Assembly (NCBI GenBank): GCA_964017235.1 | Contig: OZ024933.1 | Span: 56,650,255-56,714,254 of the forward strand | Reading direction: 5' to 3' | Source of the DNA: Sabellastarte sp. h YS-2021 | Taxonomy: Eukaryota; Annelida; Polychaeta; Sabellida; Sabellidae | DNA: 64,000 nucleotides | Shown here: positions 47,401 to 60,637 of the stretch, one piece after another | Layout of the letters: each line of letters starts with the position of its first letter | Numbering within the stretch: the stretch's first letter is position 1 | Notes under the pieces: generated by a model | The model's database searches: none | Told to the model about the DNA's origin: nothing | What the model saw: the letters and a program-made list of their open reading frames with translations, nothing else | Program-made: the position numbers and the translations under genes

Positions 47401-47840
47401 CCGACAGTTAGCAACCCCCATCACAGTAGGTCCCGGATTAAGGGATATATCCCCACATAAAAGCAAGAGAACACAGAGGGATCGTGACTTCACTGATGAG
47501 GGAAAGCATCTTGCATTTGTACCAAAACTAGCCAGTTTGAAAGATCGAGGTAGTACAGAGCCCACAAAACAGCCCTTGACCTGTACTTTATGGTTGGACA
47601 TACTGATGAGGAAAAGACTGATCAATACCAGACAGCGTATAAGGTGCATTTTTCCGTACTCCAGAGCCTTAACATACAAAAGGACTGTGGGGAGTCTAAA
47701 ATAAAAATGACCTTATAGCTAGAGTCCAATAAGCTTTAAAGTCGGTTCAGTCAACTTACACTCAAGTCAATCTTCGTCCTGTGGGCGTCTCACAGGCACC
47801 CTAACTACCCCACTGGAGCCACTGTAAAAAAAAATAAAAA
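44450..47840 (-). mobile_element. LINE family 1, nearly full-length non-LTR retrotransposon (L2/CR1-like)
   Basis: The minus strand carries a ~190-base 5' leader (to about 47835, next to an A/T run), an ORF with endonuclease then reverse transcriptase, and a 3' region ending AGCGCTATAAAAGTTGAATTGG. The APE-endonuclease plus RT layout and the GCGCTATAAA-type tail fit the L2/CR1 group. The clade is tentative. Coding breaks show that it is inactive. Confidence 0.88.
44593..47649 (-). pseudogene. LINE endonuclease/reverse transcriptase ORF (multiple breaks)
   Basis: From the ATG at 47647-47649 the frame shows a hydrophobic start, GDISLNPGP, then the APE endonuclease: VETHIRP, GGGVGFFI, VYRPPG and ICGDFNIHID. 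A frameshift near 46940 follows, and the endonuclease ends with ISDHAMIKC. RT motifs are LIKKSSLSKDYLKNYRPVSGL, a degraded motif A (LLDQSATFDTIHHD), [11 protein letters not shown] and YVDDTQLF at about 45440. The C-terminal part (GSRLDYCNSLFRGL, LRKALHWLPIRHR, WNELPDDV) is that of L2/CR1-type elements. Stops lie at 46253-46255, 45581-45583, about 45471 and 44664-44666. Frameshifts lie near 45262, 45235 and in the A-run at about 44632. The original stop was at 44593-44595. Confidence 0.9.
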
Positions 47841-48214
47841 ACAAAAACCCTTAGAGGGGCCTGAAAAACATGGCAAAGCCTTATTGGGACCTAAATAGAT
47901 GGAAATTCTGGAGTATGGTGTTGTGCAATAATTTGTTGTGAAAGGAATGTAGAAACACAATGTGAGAGAACTTGGTTGTTGAACGATAATTCCTGGTAGT
48001 GGGCGATAATACCCGCAAATATCAAGACATGGAAATATTATTGTAAATATCAACGGAGATAAACACCCAAACAACAACCATATGAAATAAAATCAACATA
48101 ACAGAATACCATCACTAATATATGAAATATATGTATATAGTGAAGATCAGAAGCGGAAATAAAATCAATATTTAAATATTTCGGTGTCTCCGTGACGTAT
48201 AAAACAAATTTCTG
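47841..48214. other. stretch without recognisable gene
   Basis: It contains a GTGGGCGATAATACCCGC motif similar to one at 29845-29862. No gene is seen. Confidence 0.5.
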
Positions 48215-48791
48215 GGGCCAATTTCACAAAGGGACTTAAGTCCAGATTTAGACTTAAATTTAAGACTTTGGTCTTAAATTTTGTCAAAAGAATGTTAAGT
48301 CTGTGGTCTTAGACTTAGCGGATTTCACAAAGTCCATGAAATTGCTAAGTCAGGGGACTTAACTTTAAGTCTGGGAGGTAGTTGGCTTAACTTTTGTAAA
48401 GAGGACTTAAATATGGCCGCCATAAACTTTCTCCACTTCAAAATTTGAAATGGCTGTAATTAAAGTATAATTATACAGAACACCTCACTAAAGTAGTCTT
48501 TGGGAAGTTTATATGTGGCAACAAAGTTTTCCATTTCAAAGCAGCCCTTATCCTTAGATAAAATACATCAATTGAAGGATATATGACACCAATATTATAT
48601 TTTGAATAGATATAAAAGGTCACATGACACAGAAAAAACACTGTGGTTATTTGATAAGCTGGGACATAGCTAAGTCACCTTTGTGAAATCCATTTTAAGT
48701 CCCAGACCTAGCTAAGACCAAAGTCTTAGATTTAAGTCCCTGACTTAGCCAATAAAGGGACTTAGTTTAAGTCCTTTAGTGAAATCGGCCC
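48215..48791. mobile_element. 577-bp terminal-inverted-repeat element with CTG duplication
   Basis: The ends GGGCCAATTTCAC and GTGAAATCGGCCC are complementary with one mismatch. Sub-terminal TTAAGTC/GACTTAA motifs extend the pairing. The direct CTG on each side (48212-48214 and 48792-48794) is a 3-bp target duplication. There is no coding capacity. The GGGCC start and 3-bp duplication recall the PIF/Harbinger type, though those usually duplicate TWA. Confidence 0.8.
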
Positions 48792-51700
48792 CTGGCTTAA
48801 ATAAATTATTGTGAAAAATCAGCCCTTTTGTTGACTAATTTGTTAAACAAATTCTCCACTGTAAGTGACATTGGTAACAAAAAATATCCCTTTCTGTATG
48901 TTAGAGTATTAGGGTTAAATACAAGGATTTACCATCCATAACACAATGAATTCAACTTAAACACCAGAATATTCAGAGGGGGTGTTATTATTATTTTTTT
49001 TTATTCAAGGTAGTTTCTTGTCATGGATAATTATCATTGAAAATCCGTAAATAATTGCCTTTTTTTTGTTCACAATTTATCAATTATGAAAACTACAAAT
49101 ATGTTCATCAGAATGTTATGTTTACAGAGCGTCTGTTTGTTTTATTGCATTATAATCTGTGCAAAAATATCAGAAAATTCAAGTCAGAAATTGAGGTTTT
49201 CATTATCTTAACGGGTTATGTGTTTGGGTCTGTTTGTCAGACTGTTTGCTTATTTGTGTTTGTTGTAACTGGAAAAGTAATGAACAAACAATTTTGAAAT
49301 TTTTGTGAATAGTGCTTGACTAAATGAAGAAGTGATTGGATATGATTTGGATCATATTATGGACACATACGAAAAAAAAATTCCAAATTATGGAGGTCAA
49401 CTTTTAACCAGTGCTTTCTATTATTGTCTAATATTTTCTGTATTAATTTGTGTGTAATATTATTTGTATTTGTAATATTTGATTTCTATTATTTGTGATA
49501 TTGCTGATTTAATTTTCAAATAAGGGATTTACTATCATTGTCAGTGCTAGTACAAAAGAAATAATTACAAATGAGAACTTTTAATCCACTCTGACATTTG
49601 ACATTCTTTAGACAGATGACGTAAGCCAAGTTCTTGTCAATGTGGAAAATGTCAACTTTTAATTAATTTCAATTGTCACGCAACTCACATGTTGTGCAAG
49701 AAACAATTATGTGCATACTGTAAAGCTATATATTAGTGCCTCTGCTTTGCTTGCCTACTTATACAAAATATCAGACTTTATTTTTCTTTAGAATTGTTAA
49801 AATTTCCTACATTTTGTGTTATAAATGTGTTTTAACATCCCATTAGTGATAATTGATAACATTCTTTTTTTTGTATTTTAGCTATTTTAAAAGTTGTCAT
49901 ATGAAGCAGTTTTACAGGTGATAATTAAGTAATTAATTTAGTATAAATCAGTTATTGAGAATCCACAAATCAAGTTACAGGCTCAGGCTCTCTTGCAGTA
50001 AGAGAGTAATGCTTAGCATTATTCATGAATTTTGATTTTAGACAAGAACCTATCATACTGTTAAGTTTTTCAAACACTAAACTAGGATAAACCACTTGTA
50101 AACTGATATTTCAATGAAAAAACAAAAAGGGATGTCATAACGCCAAATATTTCATGCTGACTAATCGCTAAGTATTATGCATGTCGGCACCAAATAACCA
50201 TCCAGTTTATAAGACTACCAAAAATCTTAAGTTTCATATTCTGAAAGGCAATAAAAATGATATATATGTGAAATTAAATGAAAATATTTGTCCATGATTT
50301 GTAAAATTGAATAAATTGGCTGTTTTCCTCCGACTTCTGATACATTTATTTGAAACAGCAAAGTGGGATATAAGAGGTATTGTACTTTTACACGAATGCA
50401 TAAATAATACAGAAAACAATTGGATTTTGACTGATTTTATGTGACAATATGCAAGCATTTGATGGATGTAGACCTTTTCGCATCTTTAACTACATTGAGC
50501 AATTATTCATACTTCAAAATATGATACTAGCCCTAGTCTGATCATCAAACATAGTCGACCAGTCGTGACTTCGCGAGAAACAAAATTATGAGATAAGATT
50601 TAGTGGCTCCCAAGCTCAAGTTTTAGAGTTTACTTACACATTTATATTTAATACAAATGGTTTACTTACTTGTAAGGTAGCATTATCTTGCAGAGTTATC
50701 ATGTATTAAATTATCAAATGACTTCAATATGTAAGGGCATTGCAAATTGTTAACTATTGTCAAACAATAAATCTACACATTCACTTTAAAAAATGTTCAT
50801 GACTTAAGGTGACCTCAACGAGTTGTGGTTGACTCACCTTATCAGAAAATTTTAAGTAACAGCCACTTGTTATATGTATGGATTTAATAACTCTATAAAA
50901 GTGAGTTATTTTATACCTCAATGCAGATTTTTTCCCCCTATAACACACTCCCCTTGATTTACTTACTATAATCTTTACCTTCTCTCTCACACTGGGCTTG
51001 TGACTGAGCAACATTTAGTAGTTGTACTGTATGTACAGAAAATTAATGCAATTTTCTTTACCTCAGCATCCATCTGGTGACATCATTCTATTTCATCTGA
51101 ATTCCTATTAAGCCTTGTCCAATATACGGGTCTGTAATGTCAGGTTCTCAGGCAAGCTGCAAATGAGAAAATACAGAATTGCACAAGGTCCTTGGAATAA
51201 AGCAAATGCAGCTAAATCAGGGATTAATCAAAAGTCTCTTGCTGACAAATTTGAACTAGTCTCTTGCTTTGACTACACATTATTTAGCTTTCTCTTATAC
51301 TTTCTTCAAGGCTGCCACCCTGAATATTTGGCAGCATTAGAACAGGTTAGGGAGGGGCTTCCTTTAAAGAGTAGCTTTGTATATAATATATAAATTTATA
51401 TAATAGTGACTGAGTGTTCTTGCTAGCTAATTTAATAATCATATGACACATTGGTCATACGGAATCAGTGAGATATTTTGTTAATATTGTACAAAACCTT
51501 AATGGTAGATCTTTACGAAGAATGAGAGACGATACAAATCATACAGAACTCAGAATTGTTACATTTGAAAACTATCATGTGGAAGAAATACCAGATTGAT
51601 TTCATAGTCAAACATGGACATCTATGTTCAGTCACAATGTACCTGTGATGCCAATATGTATCTTAATTATCTTCAGTTTGTAAATTGTAATAACTTTAGC

Positions 51701-53134
51701 TGTTGTTAATAAGGATTTTATATTTTGAAATGTTTCACAAGGATTGTGTAATAAAATCCTCCACAGGAAAATAAATCCACAAAAAGTCTTCTACTTAGTT
51801 TGAATTACGATCACACCATTGCTTTCTTTGCTCTATCCATGAGATCTAGATAATAAATCCAAATGCTACCATTATATATCACATCGTGCTTCAGAATACA
51901 AAAAAATAACGCCACTTGATGAAAAATATCCCAAAGAATATCTCAGATGCATATTTTCTTCCTGTATCCAAAATATCAAATTAAGTCACTATTGTGGTTT
52001 GCTGAGACATTTTTATTGAGACCGTGATTAAAATATGCTCCATATTCTGTACCTTTCATCTATAAAAGGTACCTTTCAAAAGAGTGTCATATGTTTAACA
52101 TTAATTTAATTTAGTTTAGAAATTCAGCTTGAAACAGCAATTCACAACTCACTGATCACCATCATCTCTTGTGATAGTGTTGCTTTAAGTCAATTTTTCC
52201 CAGAGCACAAGTTTTGGGTACAATAAAGCTGTTCCATTCACACAAACACAGCTAACTCATATCAGTCTATTACTTCCCACAAGCACTACCACCTATCCAA
52301 GCTCTTTCTTTATTTGAGGGGAACCAGGGTTATTCTGTGTGAGGTTTTTAAGTACTAAGCCACATTCGAAGAGGGGGAGTGGGAAAGAGGGTCTATTGTT
52401 AGTTATTGAAGTGCTGTGACTCTGATCAATTCTTGCATATAAAAAGACAATTTGGACTCTCTTGTTGGCGAGAGTCTGGGAAGCAAAGGAATATGCTATT
52501 TTATAGTCATATTTTTTTGGTGTTTTTCCCCCAGATTCCATTTATACAATTAAATGACTGCTAAATTTAATTGCACAGGTGGTTATATGTATGGAATCCG
52601 ATCACAGTATCATTAAATCCCCGGTCTCAATTAATGCTTTGAGAACAGCAATTAAACTGTGTCTAGAAAAGGAGTGTCAATCCCAAAATAAAGTTGAAAA
52701 TAAGTATCAGTTTGGATCCATTTAGAAGTCGACAAGAACCTTTTTGAATTAATGCAAATGCAACTAAAAAATGGCTATTTTAAGTGCAACCAGCGTCAAA
52801 TACCATTAAAATAGTACAACTATGTCATGTTTATATCAACCCTACTTAAATATGACAGCCACAGTGTGTTTGTTTATACCGCAAAGGTGTGAGATCCACA
52901 CAAAATAGTCTGATGCTAATCAATTCCTAAATGTGGACCAGATTAAATAAATCCACAAACATATTACCCTTGCTTTAACCTGGTCAAAACTATCACTGCG
53001 CAATGCTAACACATTTTTAATTGCAAGGAGGTTCACTTTTCATTTAGTGACATTTACACTTTTGCTCATCAGTGTTATGACATTTTAATAACATTTAAGT
53101 TTGACCTAGGTAGATGTAAGCTTTCAACTAAGAC
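48792..53134. other. long unique AT-rich stretch without recognisable gene
   Basis: ORFs at 49055-49297, 50234-50458, 50781-51014, 51115-51393 and 52293-52541 show neither domains nor convincing exon boundaries. Confidence 0.55.
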
Positions 53135-53384
53135 CACTTATTTAGTTATTTGGTCTTTAACGTGGCTTTCAACACTATATAGGTCATATCATGGTGGATA
53201 GCTTTACGGGCAGAGGAAACCATTTCAAACAAGGGTCAAGGTTCTGTACTATAAACTACTAACCATCAGTAAGAAACTACCAACTTTCCCACATAGGGTC
53301 CAGGGTTTGAACCACCAACCTCAGAGGTGTGTGGGGGGGGGGGGGGGGGGGGGGGGTGTTATCACTGTGCCACCATGGTCCCTT
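53135..53384 (-). mobile_element. SINE family A with a 24-base G run
   Basis: Reverse copy of the family A SINE (GGCAGAGGAAACC, AACTACCAACTTTCCCACA, CCACCAACCTCAGAGGTG, GCCACCATGG). Bases 53333-53356 are an unbroken run of G inside what was the tRNA-like head. Confidence 0.85.
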
Positions 53385-53504
53385 TCAACGACGATAAATA
53401 AACCATTAAAATAGTACAGATATGCCATTCAGCATACTATATTGACATCAATACCGAGTAACTGTGTAAAGTGACATTTAGATCCTGTTAAAACATGGGA
53501 GTGA

Positions 53505-53652
53505 AAGTGAAAGCTGGATTTTTACGTCCAGTGCAACAGTCAGGGTCATATTGGGACAGGCTCTCAGTACTTTTAATTGTGGGTGTGAAACCCAGACCAA
53601 AGTGACATCCCGTGATTAGATGCCAAACATGCCAATCCACTAGGCTACAAAG
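53505..53652 (-). mobile_element. SINE family B, diverged
   Basis: It matches the SINE at 59409-59558 (ACAGTCAGGGTCATATTGGGACAGG, GATTAGATGCCAAAC, CCACTAGGC). Confidence 0.82.
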
Positions 53653-56084
53653 GACACAAAACGAGGGACTGAAACATGTGCTTAACATGCTTTACCATTA
53701 CCTCAGTGGTAATTAGGCTTAAATTGTTTTTGTTTCAATTTTTGTTAACTTATGCTTGCTTTAATTCGGTCAGTCTTGTCTGTTTAAGAGTTGTAGATAT
53801 ATATTACGGAGAAATATAGATAGTCGCAATTTAATGACACTCATACACTTGCCCTTAAAATCATTCTATTTGCCAAACTATTCAGAGCTTTTCACCTCAA
53901 TCTTTGCATGTATTTGAGTGGGGTCAAATAGAGGTCACCCAGCTTGTTCTGTAAAGGCTAAAAGTATTGTTGTTAGAGGTAGTGATAAATTTGTATTGGT
54001 ATTTGTTGGCATTGAAAGAATATTTGCAATTATCGGCTGGTTGGTCAACTTTTGGTGAAGAGACATAAATAAAGGTGATCATTGACCTCCCATGTAGAAT
54101 AAAACAAAGAAACTTAAGTGGTTTCCAAAGTAACTGGAGCAATGTTAAAATGCTTGTGGTTATCAATACTTATGTACTAAAAGTACTGATGTTATGCGAA
54201 GTCTCTTAGTTTTTTTTAATAAATGCCAATCTCTCTGTTGAAAATTTTTTTTTTGTCGTTTTGACCTTTCAGGATCACCTCACTTCTAAGATCACACTGT
54301 ATTCATTGTTTTTATAATTTTAATATTTTATCAACAGGCATATAGAAGCTTATCAATTGAATTCAAACAACTCCATATCAAGTATATCAAATAAGATGTT
54401 TAATTTAAGATAATATAATGTTGCTTCAATAAATACATATTTTGACTACAGAAATTTTTAAAGCATCATTTGCTAAACTGAACCAGAAACTTTTCTTTGA
54501 CCATAAATTTGCTATAGTTACAGCAACCTTTGTTGTTAAGATGTTATATATGTTTAATCTTTAGATGTTGAACCAATAGATATTTTTGTCTGAAAATATT
54601 TTTTTTACACATCAGATGGTAACGGACAGATGTGTTCGCAACGATTTCAGCTCTTTGCCAAATATTTGCTGAACTTGAATACATCTTTTCAAGTATATTT
54701 TGCACCCAAAATACAACCTAATTAACAATTTAATTCCCGTTTAAGTGCCAATAATATATTTTCTTCTTGAAATATACACCCCAAATAGTCACCAAACAGA
54801 GGACAGTTTACATTTTCATAACAGTGATCCCAATCATGGCAATTAAACAATAGTAAGGAAATAAAATTGTTTTTCATGTTTTATCCATATATATGTGTAT
54901 CATATGGCATTAGATATGCCCAAATAACAACTGTTTTAACATTTCAGTTCTGATTGTAAACGCCACACAGCAATTGTTCAAATTTTTGAAAAGACTGGTC
55001 AATAATCATATTTATACATAGACCATACTGCCCCCTTGATTACCTATCAAGTTACATATGAACAAAAAGTATTTTAACTCATCCAGGCTCTTTTCTGATG
55101 AAATAAGTTTTGTGTTTTTAGTAGTATCTGCTCATTGCAATAAATGGTAATAAGACAGGTTAAGTATATGTGTAGGACGCATTTGGCACAGCACAGTCGT
55201 ATTCAGAATGTGGAATTTTTTTTTATCCTTTGAGATCTCATACCCTAAACTAAAAATCACATACTGGAGGAGCAAATGGGTTGGGGAGAGTGTGGTCATG
55301 CTTCATATGATGGCTTGTCTTTGCACATGCGCCACTTGTACACAATGTCCATTTATTAAGTATCATAATGACCGGAAGTGTGCAATGAATGAAAACGCCT
55401 TTGTATGCATACAGTCATCCAGCTTATATAGGATAACAAATGACCGCTGAAGAGTAATCCAATAGGGCAGATTCCTTGTTTGTGTCACCTCATAAAAGTA
55501 AAGGGATATTTCTTTAAAACAAGTAGGACAGTCTTTATAATAGTAATAAACACTTCGTAATCGAGCATTTGTTACACTGTTTATGCTGAGCTAAAAAATT
55601 TTCATAATGCCCTCGCGCCTAACAGCAATCTGGCATTATTTGAATTTTTGCCCGGTACAAAATTCATGCAACAGTGGAACACACTGCTTGATAACTTTTT
55701 TTAACTATGTCTCAAATTTGTGTTGATTGACTTAAAAGGAACTTTCATTAAAACAATGCACCAATCACTCTAATTGGTTCAACAGTCATTATTGTACAAC
55801 CGCGAGAAGTGAAGCTTAACATAACTGGTGGTTTACGAGATTTGTGTTGTAAGGCCATGACAATATGTTCAACATATCAAATAAAATATATGTGCTTGGG
55901 CAATCTATTTTATTAGTTCTAACACATTAGAGTTACAGATAAAATATGTTACATAAAAACGACTAAAATCCCCCTTGACATACAGAATACCCATAAATAT
56001 TTGGGTATGGGTGGGCGGGGACTAAAATAATTCTTTTCACATACAACTTGAAAATATAAATGCACAGAAATTAACCCGTATCTG
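53653..56084. other. unique AT-rich stretch without recognisable gene
   Basis: Small ORFs at 53924-54166 and 55208-55450 have no domain. The Cys cluster in the latter (CLCTCATCTQCPF) is not a pattern I recognise. Confidence 0.5.
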
Positions 56085-56180
56085 TTTATATAGGCCCAAT
56101 GACATGAAAGGTGAGCTCTCATTGGCCGACACTAAACTGGCCATTCATTGGCTTACAGTCCAGAGGACGAGTTTAATTGG
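56085..56180 (-). promoter_or_regulatory. promoter-like cluster: three CCAAT boxes and a TATA box
   Basis: On the minus strand CCAAT occurs at 56176-56180, 56147-56151 and 56121-56125, spaced 29 and 26 bases apart. A TATATAAA box follows at 56085-56092, about 30 bases beyond the last CCAAT. This is the layout of a polymerase II promoter reading leftward, with a start site expected near 56055-56062. No ORF of note lies just downstream, so the transcript would be non-coding, have a distant first intron, or not exist. Confidence 0.35.
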
Positions 56181-58849
56181 CGTGGACCATCCCAAAATGA
56201 CTGAATGTCAATCACCAAGGGATGATTGCTTCTAAATTTCAGCTTATTTTCTAAAAGTCTGCTCACATTTTTCCATATGGGTCGCATCTTCGCGTATTTA
56301 AATTTTGGTTCACGTCCTTAATTTTTGTTCCTTAAATGTGCCTCATGTATGGCTAGGGCAGGTTTAAAAGTGAGCCACCACAAATAGCCATTCTCCCCAC
56401 CTGGACAACATTCCTGTGGCATATAGATTTTATTTTAGCACATGAGAGGTTGTGGGAGATTTTTCAAGCAATTCAATATTGAAAATGGCTGACCATTTCC
56501 TGTCAAAATACAAATCCTGAGTATTTAAACCTTAAACTGACAATAATTATGTACACTCCTAAAATATGAACAGCAATAAGCCTGAAATTAGCCCAGATAA
56601 GTTAAATATTTTATGTGTGTATGTATCTTGTGAGGTCTAGCAAGGAACAGTATGATGTAGGCACAAGTTTCTAATTTATTTTTTAATGTAATTCCTATTC
56701 ACACTTTAGTACTTAGATTTTAGCACTCTGAAAATGTCTCTCAGTACTGCCTAGCTTCAGAAGAACACAGGCAGATTGGGCTTTTTAAAAAACATTGCAA
56801 GAACAGAAAGCATTAACAAGACAGGAGCTTTCTAAATAGAACACCTGTTGGATTGATATACAAAAGCAAACTAATGGTGCAGAAAGGCAACAGAAGGTCA
56901 ACAAGAAAGCTTTGAAAGTTTCTTTAACAGACCTATACATCTTTCGTTTTAAGTTTATTTTTATATCAATATTGGACTATGTTAAAAATATGAATATTTG
57001 GCTACAAACAAAATTGATGCTAAAACAACTCCAGTTAAAAAATGGCTGACTGCTCAACTTTTATTATGTTAAGGAGGAAAGGTTTTATTCTAGGACAAAC
57101 ATCTTATTAAATTTCACTCTTGTAATATCAATGGGTGTTATCTACAAGAATAAACAAACACAACTGGCTGTTTAGGTATTGCTTTATCTTCCTGACGGTG
57201 AAATCCTCTACAAACCTTTATATTTGCAGTAGTCGGGCTATTTTGATGTATACAGAATATACATAAATATATATTGAGGAACGAGAGATCCGAATGCCCA
57301 AAGTCTGGCCTCTCGATTTGGGGCTTCAAAGGCAAATTCAATCTGAAAGGAAATGAGGTAGTGAAGGCATCAGAAATTGAACATATCTGAAACAGATTGG
57401 CAACTTCTGAAGAAAAAACATCAATGCAACACAGACTGCAAACAGGGACAGTGTAAAGACAAATAAAATGTTATCTAAACCCCTTGACCAGAGAATTGGT
57501 CAGAATCACCCATGTACAGTCAATTTAAATTACATCAGCTGTATAATGCTGTTTAATGCAAGATTGAGTAATTTAACATTTAATATGTCCCTAATATCTG
57601 TTAACTCCTTAGTCATTGGAATATTTCTGTCACCATTCACGCTAAAAGGTGGTTTCATTTTTCAAAACAAGAGGACTTGGAGAACACACACCTCCGCCAA
57701 GGAATGTACAGCTTATATCATAACTTTATCTTTCTTTTGTATAGCCAAACAGTTCAATTGCAAGCACATGGAAAAATCCATACCTTTTATATTTTATTCA
57801 GGATCACTCACTAAATTTAATTAAATCTAATTTGGACCAAGACTAGCCTTCCCCCAATTTTTCATGAAGATTAGTATTTAGTTAATCCTGCCAACAAATA
57901 AACAGTCATGACCTGAATTCATAACCTTGTTTAGAAATAGTGCCCACGAAAGCCTCAGTTCTACGATCACAGGGTTTTATAAGGCCTCTCATAACTCTGG
58001 AGGTTGCTATGACTAGTTGTATAGAAAAGGGGTGCTAAAACTGACAAAACATTTAATTTGCCCCAAGTAGTTAAGTCAAATGATAGGAAAGATCACCATA
58101 TTGATCACCCTATCTTACCATCTGTTTCCAAGTACAACGATTCATCAACATGTCATAAGGAGCCTTGATAACTCTTGCGCAGTACTTGAGAGACTCCTAC
58201 GATACTTCCTCTCTTTAGACAAGATCGGTGGGCTCCGTTTCTACAGGAGAGTGGACAAGATCAATAGTAAGACTATACAGATAAGCTGCAGTAGCCAAAA
58301 GCTAAATTGGGGGCAACTTGTGGCTGAATAGATTGACATATTCTCACTCTTAAAGGTTGTGGAACCCAAGTGAAAGGATTTTGCCATGATCACCTCTCAC
58401 ATGTGCAAGATTGGGACAAGCATAAAAATAAATCATACAATCGCAACTGGTTGATTCCTGAGTGCAAATTTGGAAGGTGTGGGGGTAAATTTGTTACAAT
58501 GTACCTGGGGTATAAATCTTAATCCTTGTGGAAATAGTTGAAAATCTCTTTGATAGGGAAAAAAACACTTTTGTATAAAAATCAAAGTTTGTATTTGATC
58601 ACTTCTGTATGCAATACGGTCCCACTGCTATACTTCTCTGGTGCGGAAGTAAGCTCAATCATTTTGACTGGGATATCAAAATAAACAAAATATACCTATT
58701 GTTAGTTTCAAATGTGTAATTTACATTAATTTGACTGTCCTCATTAACGTAGAATGCAATGGCTGAACATGAACATAAACTTTGCATTCATTCTTACAAA
58801 GTCTCACTCATGGATACATTGAAGACTGCCATTTGAAGTAGGGGTAGAA
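56181..58849. other. unique AT-rich stretch without recognisable gene
   Basis: The 118-codon frame at 57468-57824 and the 83-codon frame at 58080-58331 show no domain and are probably chance. Confidence 0.5.
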
Positions 58850-59390
58850 GCAATATCTGTCACCAAGAAATAAACCATCACTGTGAGGCTGGGTGAATGT
58901 ACCACCTTGTCAGAAGTGGGAGTACATTGGCAGGGAAAAGTAACACCTGTCAGGATTAGAGCAATAACATATGGCAGGGTAAAAGTTCCACATGTCAAAT
59001 CTGGATATGAGTCAGGGTGACTTGTCAGAACCAGCGAAATAACATGTGTTAGAGTCAGAGTGATAGTACCACCATTAAGGACCACAGCAATGATATGTAT
59101 CAGGGTGAGAATACCACCTGTTAAAACTAAAGCAATAATATGTGTCAGAGTGAAAACACCTGTCAGGACCAGAGCAATGGTATGTATCAGGGTGAAAATG
59201 TCAACCGTCTAAACTAAAACTATATTATGTATAAGATTGAAAACATCACCTATCAGAACGGGAGCAATGATATGTTACAGAGTGAAAAGAAAACAAGTCA
59301 GGACCAGAACGATAACAGGTGTCAGGGTGAAAGTGTCAACCATATTTCAGGGTAAAAGTGTCACCAGTCAGCACCAGACGTTATCCCGGG
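58850..59390. repeat. ~55-bp minisatellite, about ten copies
   Basis: Degenerate copies of CACCTGTCAGGACCAGAGCAATAACATGTGTCAGGGTGAAAGT follow one another, some partial. Unit length is roughly 50-60 bases. Frames at 58804-59085 and 59237-59506 are translations of it. Confidence 0.85.
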
Positions 59391-59408
59391 TTAAATTAGC
59401 ACCAGCAA

Positions 59409-59558
59409 AGTCAAAGTTGGGGTTTTACGTCCCGTTCAACAGCCAGGGTCATATTGGGACAGGTCCTCAGAATTGCCACTTGTGGGACTCGAACCCACAG
59501 AGGTGACAGCCTATGATTAGATGCCAAACTTGCTAACCACTAGGCCACTGAGGACCTC
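59409..59558 (-). mobile_element. SINE family B with perfect 15-bp target duplication
   Basis: On the minus strand it starts with a tRNA-like head: A box TGGCCTAGTGGTTAG and B box GGTTCGAGTCC. Both flanks are AATTAGCACCAGCAA (59394-59408 and 59559-59573). It lacks a long tail and ends near TTGACTTTGC. Confidence 0.92.
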
Positions 59559-59573
59559 AATTAGCACCAGCAA

Positions 59574-60637
59574 GGACTACATCAATAACAAACGGGTAAA
59601 TATTAACAAAAATATTCACCAAACATATTAAACTCTATGTCTTGGGTTACTGTAAGTTTCCAAGTAAACATTTATAACGTAATGTTAAAAAAACGTTTGA
59701 GAAACATTCTCTATACAAATGTTTTTTTCCTGAAAACATTTACAAAAGATCTCTAGAAACTGAGGTTTGACTGGAAACTTTTTTATACATTAATTAAATA
59801 GAAATGAATGTCATGCTGGAAATGTTTTTCAAACACTCATGTGTGACAAACGGTATACATAAAACGTTTGAACAACATTTGTTGATAATGTTTTGTAAAT
59901 GTTGTTTTCTGAAAATGTTTTACAAACATTTAATAGCCACTGGGTTCTAATACCCATCAATTTAAAACATTTTAAAATTTTTTTCTATCAAATGTTTTGA
60001 CAGCATTCTATCGCAAACATTTTTTGTACTCATATTTTTAGAATGCTTATTTACAGTTAACTTTGAACATTTGCAAACATAGATGAGCAAAATCAGGGGA
60101 TTTAAGATGGACTTTAAAATTGCCCCACATACAATGCCGAAGAGTAAGAATTGAATGAGGGCAGCAATTTTTAATCCACTATCTTACAATTTTAGACTAA
60201 AAATAATATTTTGTATCGATGACCAGTCTTCTGATGCCAATGCATTTAATATTGCTAAGCAATGCAAAAGTAATATTTTGGAGACATTGTAATGTTCGTT
60301 TTTAACGTTTTTCTAACATTTGTCATTAATCGTTTAATAAGTGGTATTAATAAAGAGTTTTTTAAAAACCTTCTATTGTAAATGGGTTTCATTCCCATCA
60401 TTTTTAACATTCACCAAACGCTTTTCCTACAAACATTTGCAAACCTCAAAAATCTTTACTGGATTTTCCAAGATTATTTAAAAAAAATTATTTTTAATGT
60501 TGGTTATTCATAACAACTGGACTGCATGCAAGTGACTGTTTATAATATGGAGACAACAAGAATATTCTTATAATATGTCAGGTCAGATGTAGGCCTAATG
60601 TTAGTTATGATATTGATTATTCAAAGCCTGCAAGTTG
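59574..60637. repeat. AACGTTT/AAACATTT-rich repetitive stretch
   Basis: From about 59660 to 60460 there are many alternating AAACGTTTGA, AACATTT and AAATGTTT motifs in both orientations, and TTAATAGCCACTGGGTTC and TGGGTTTCATTCCCATCA modules. It resembles a foldback element rather than coding DNA. Its borders are unclear. Confidence 0.55.
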
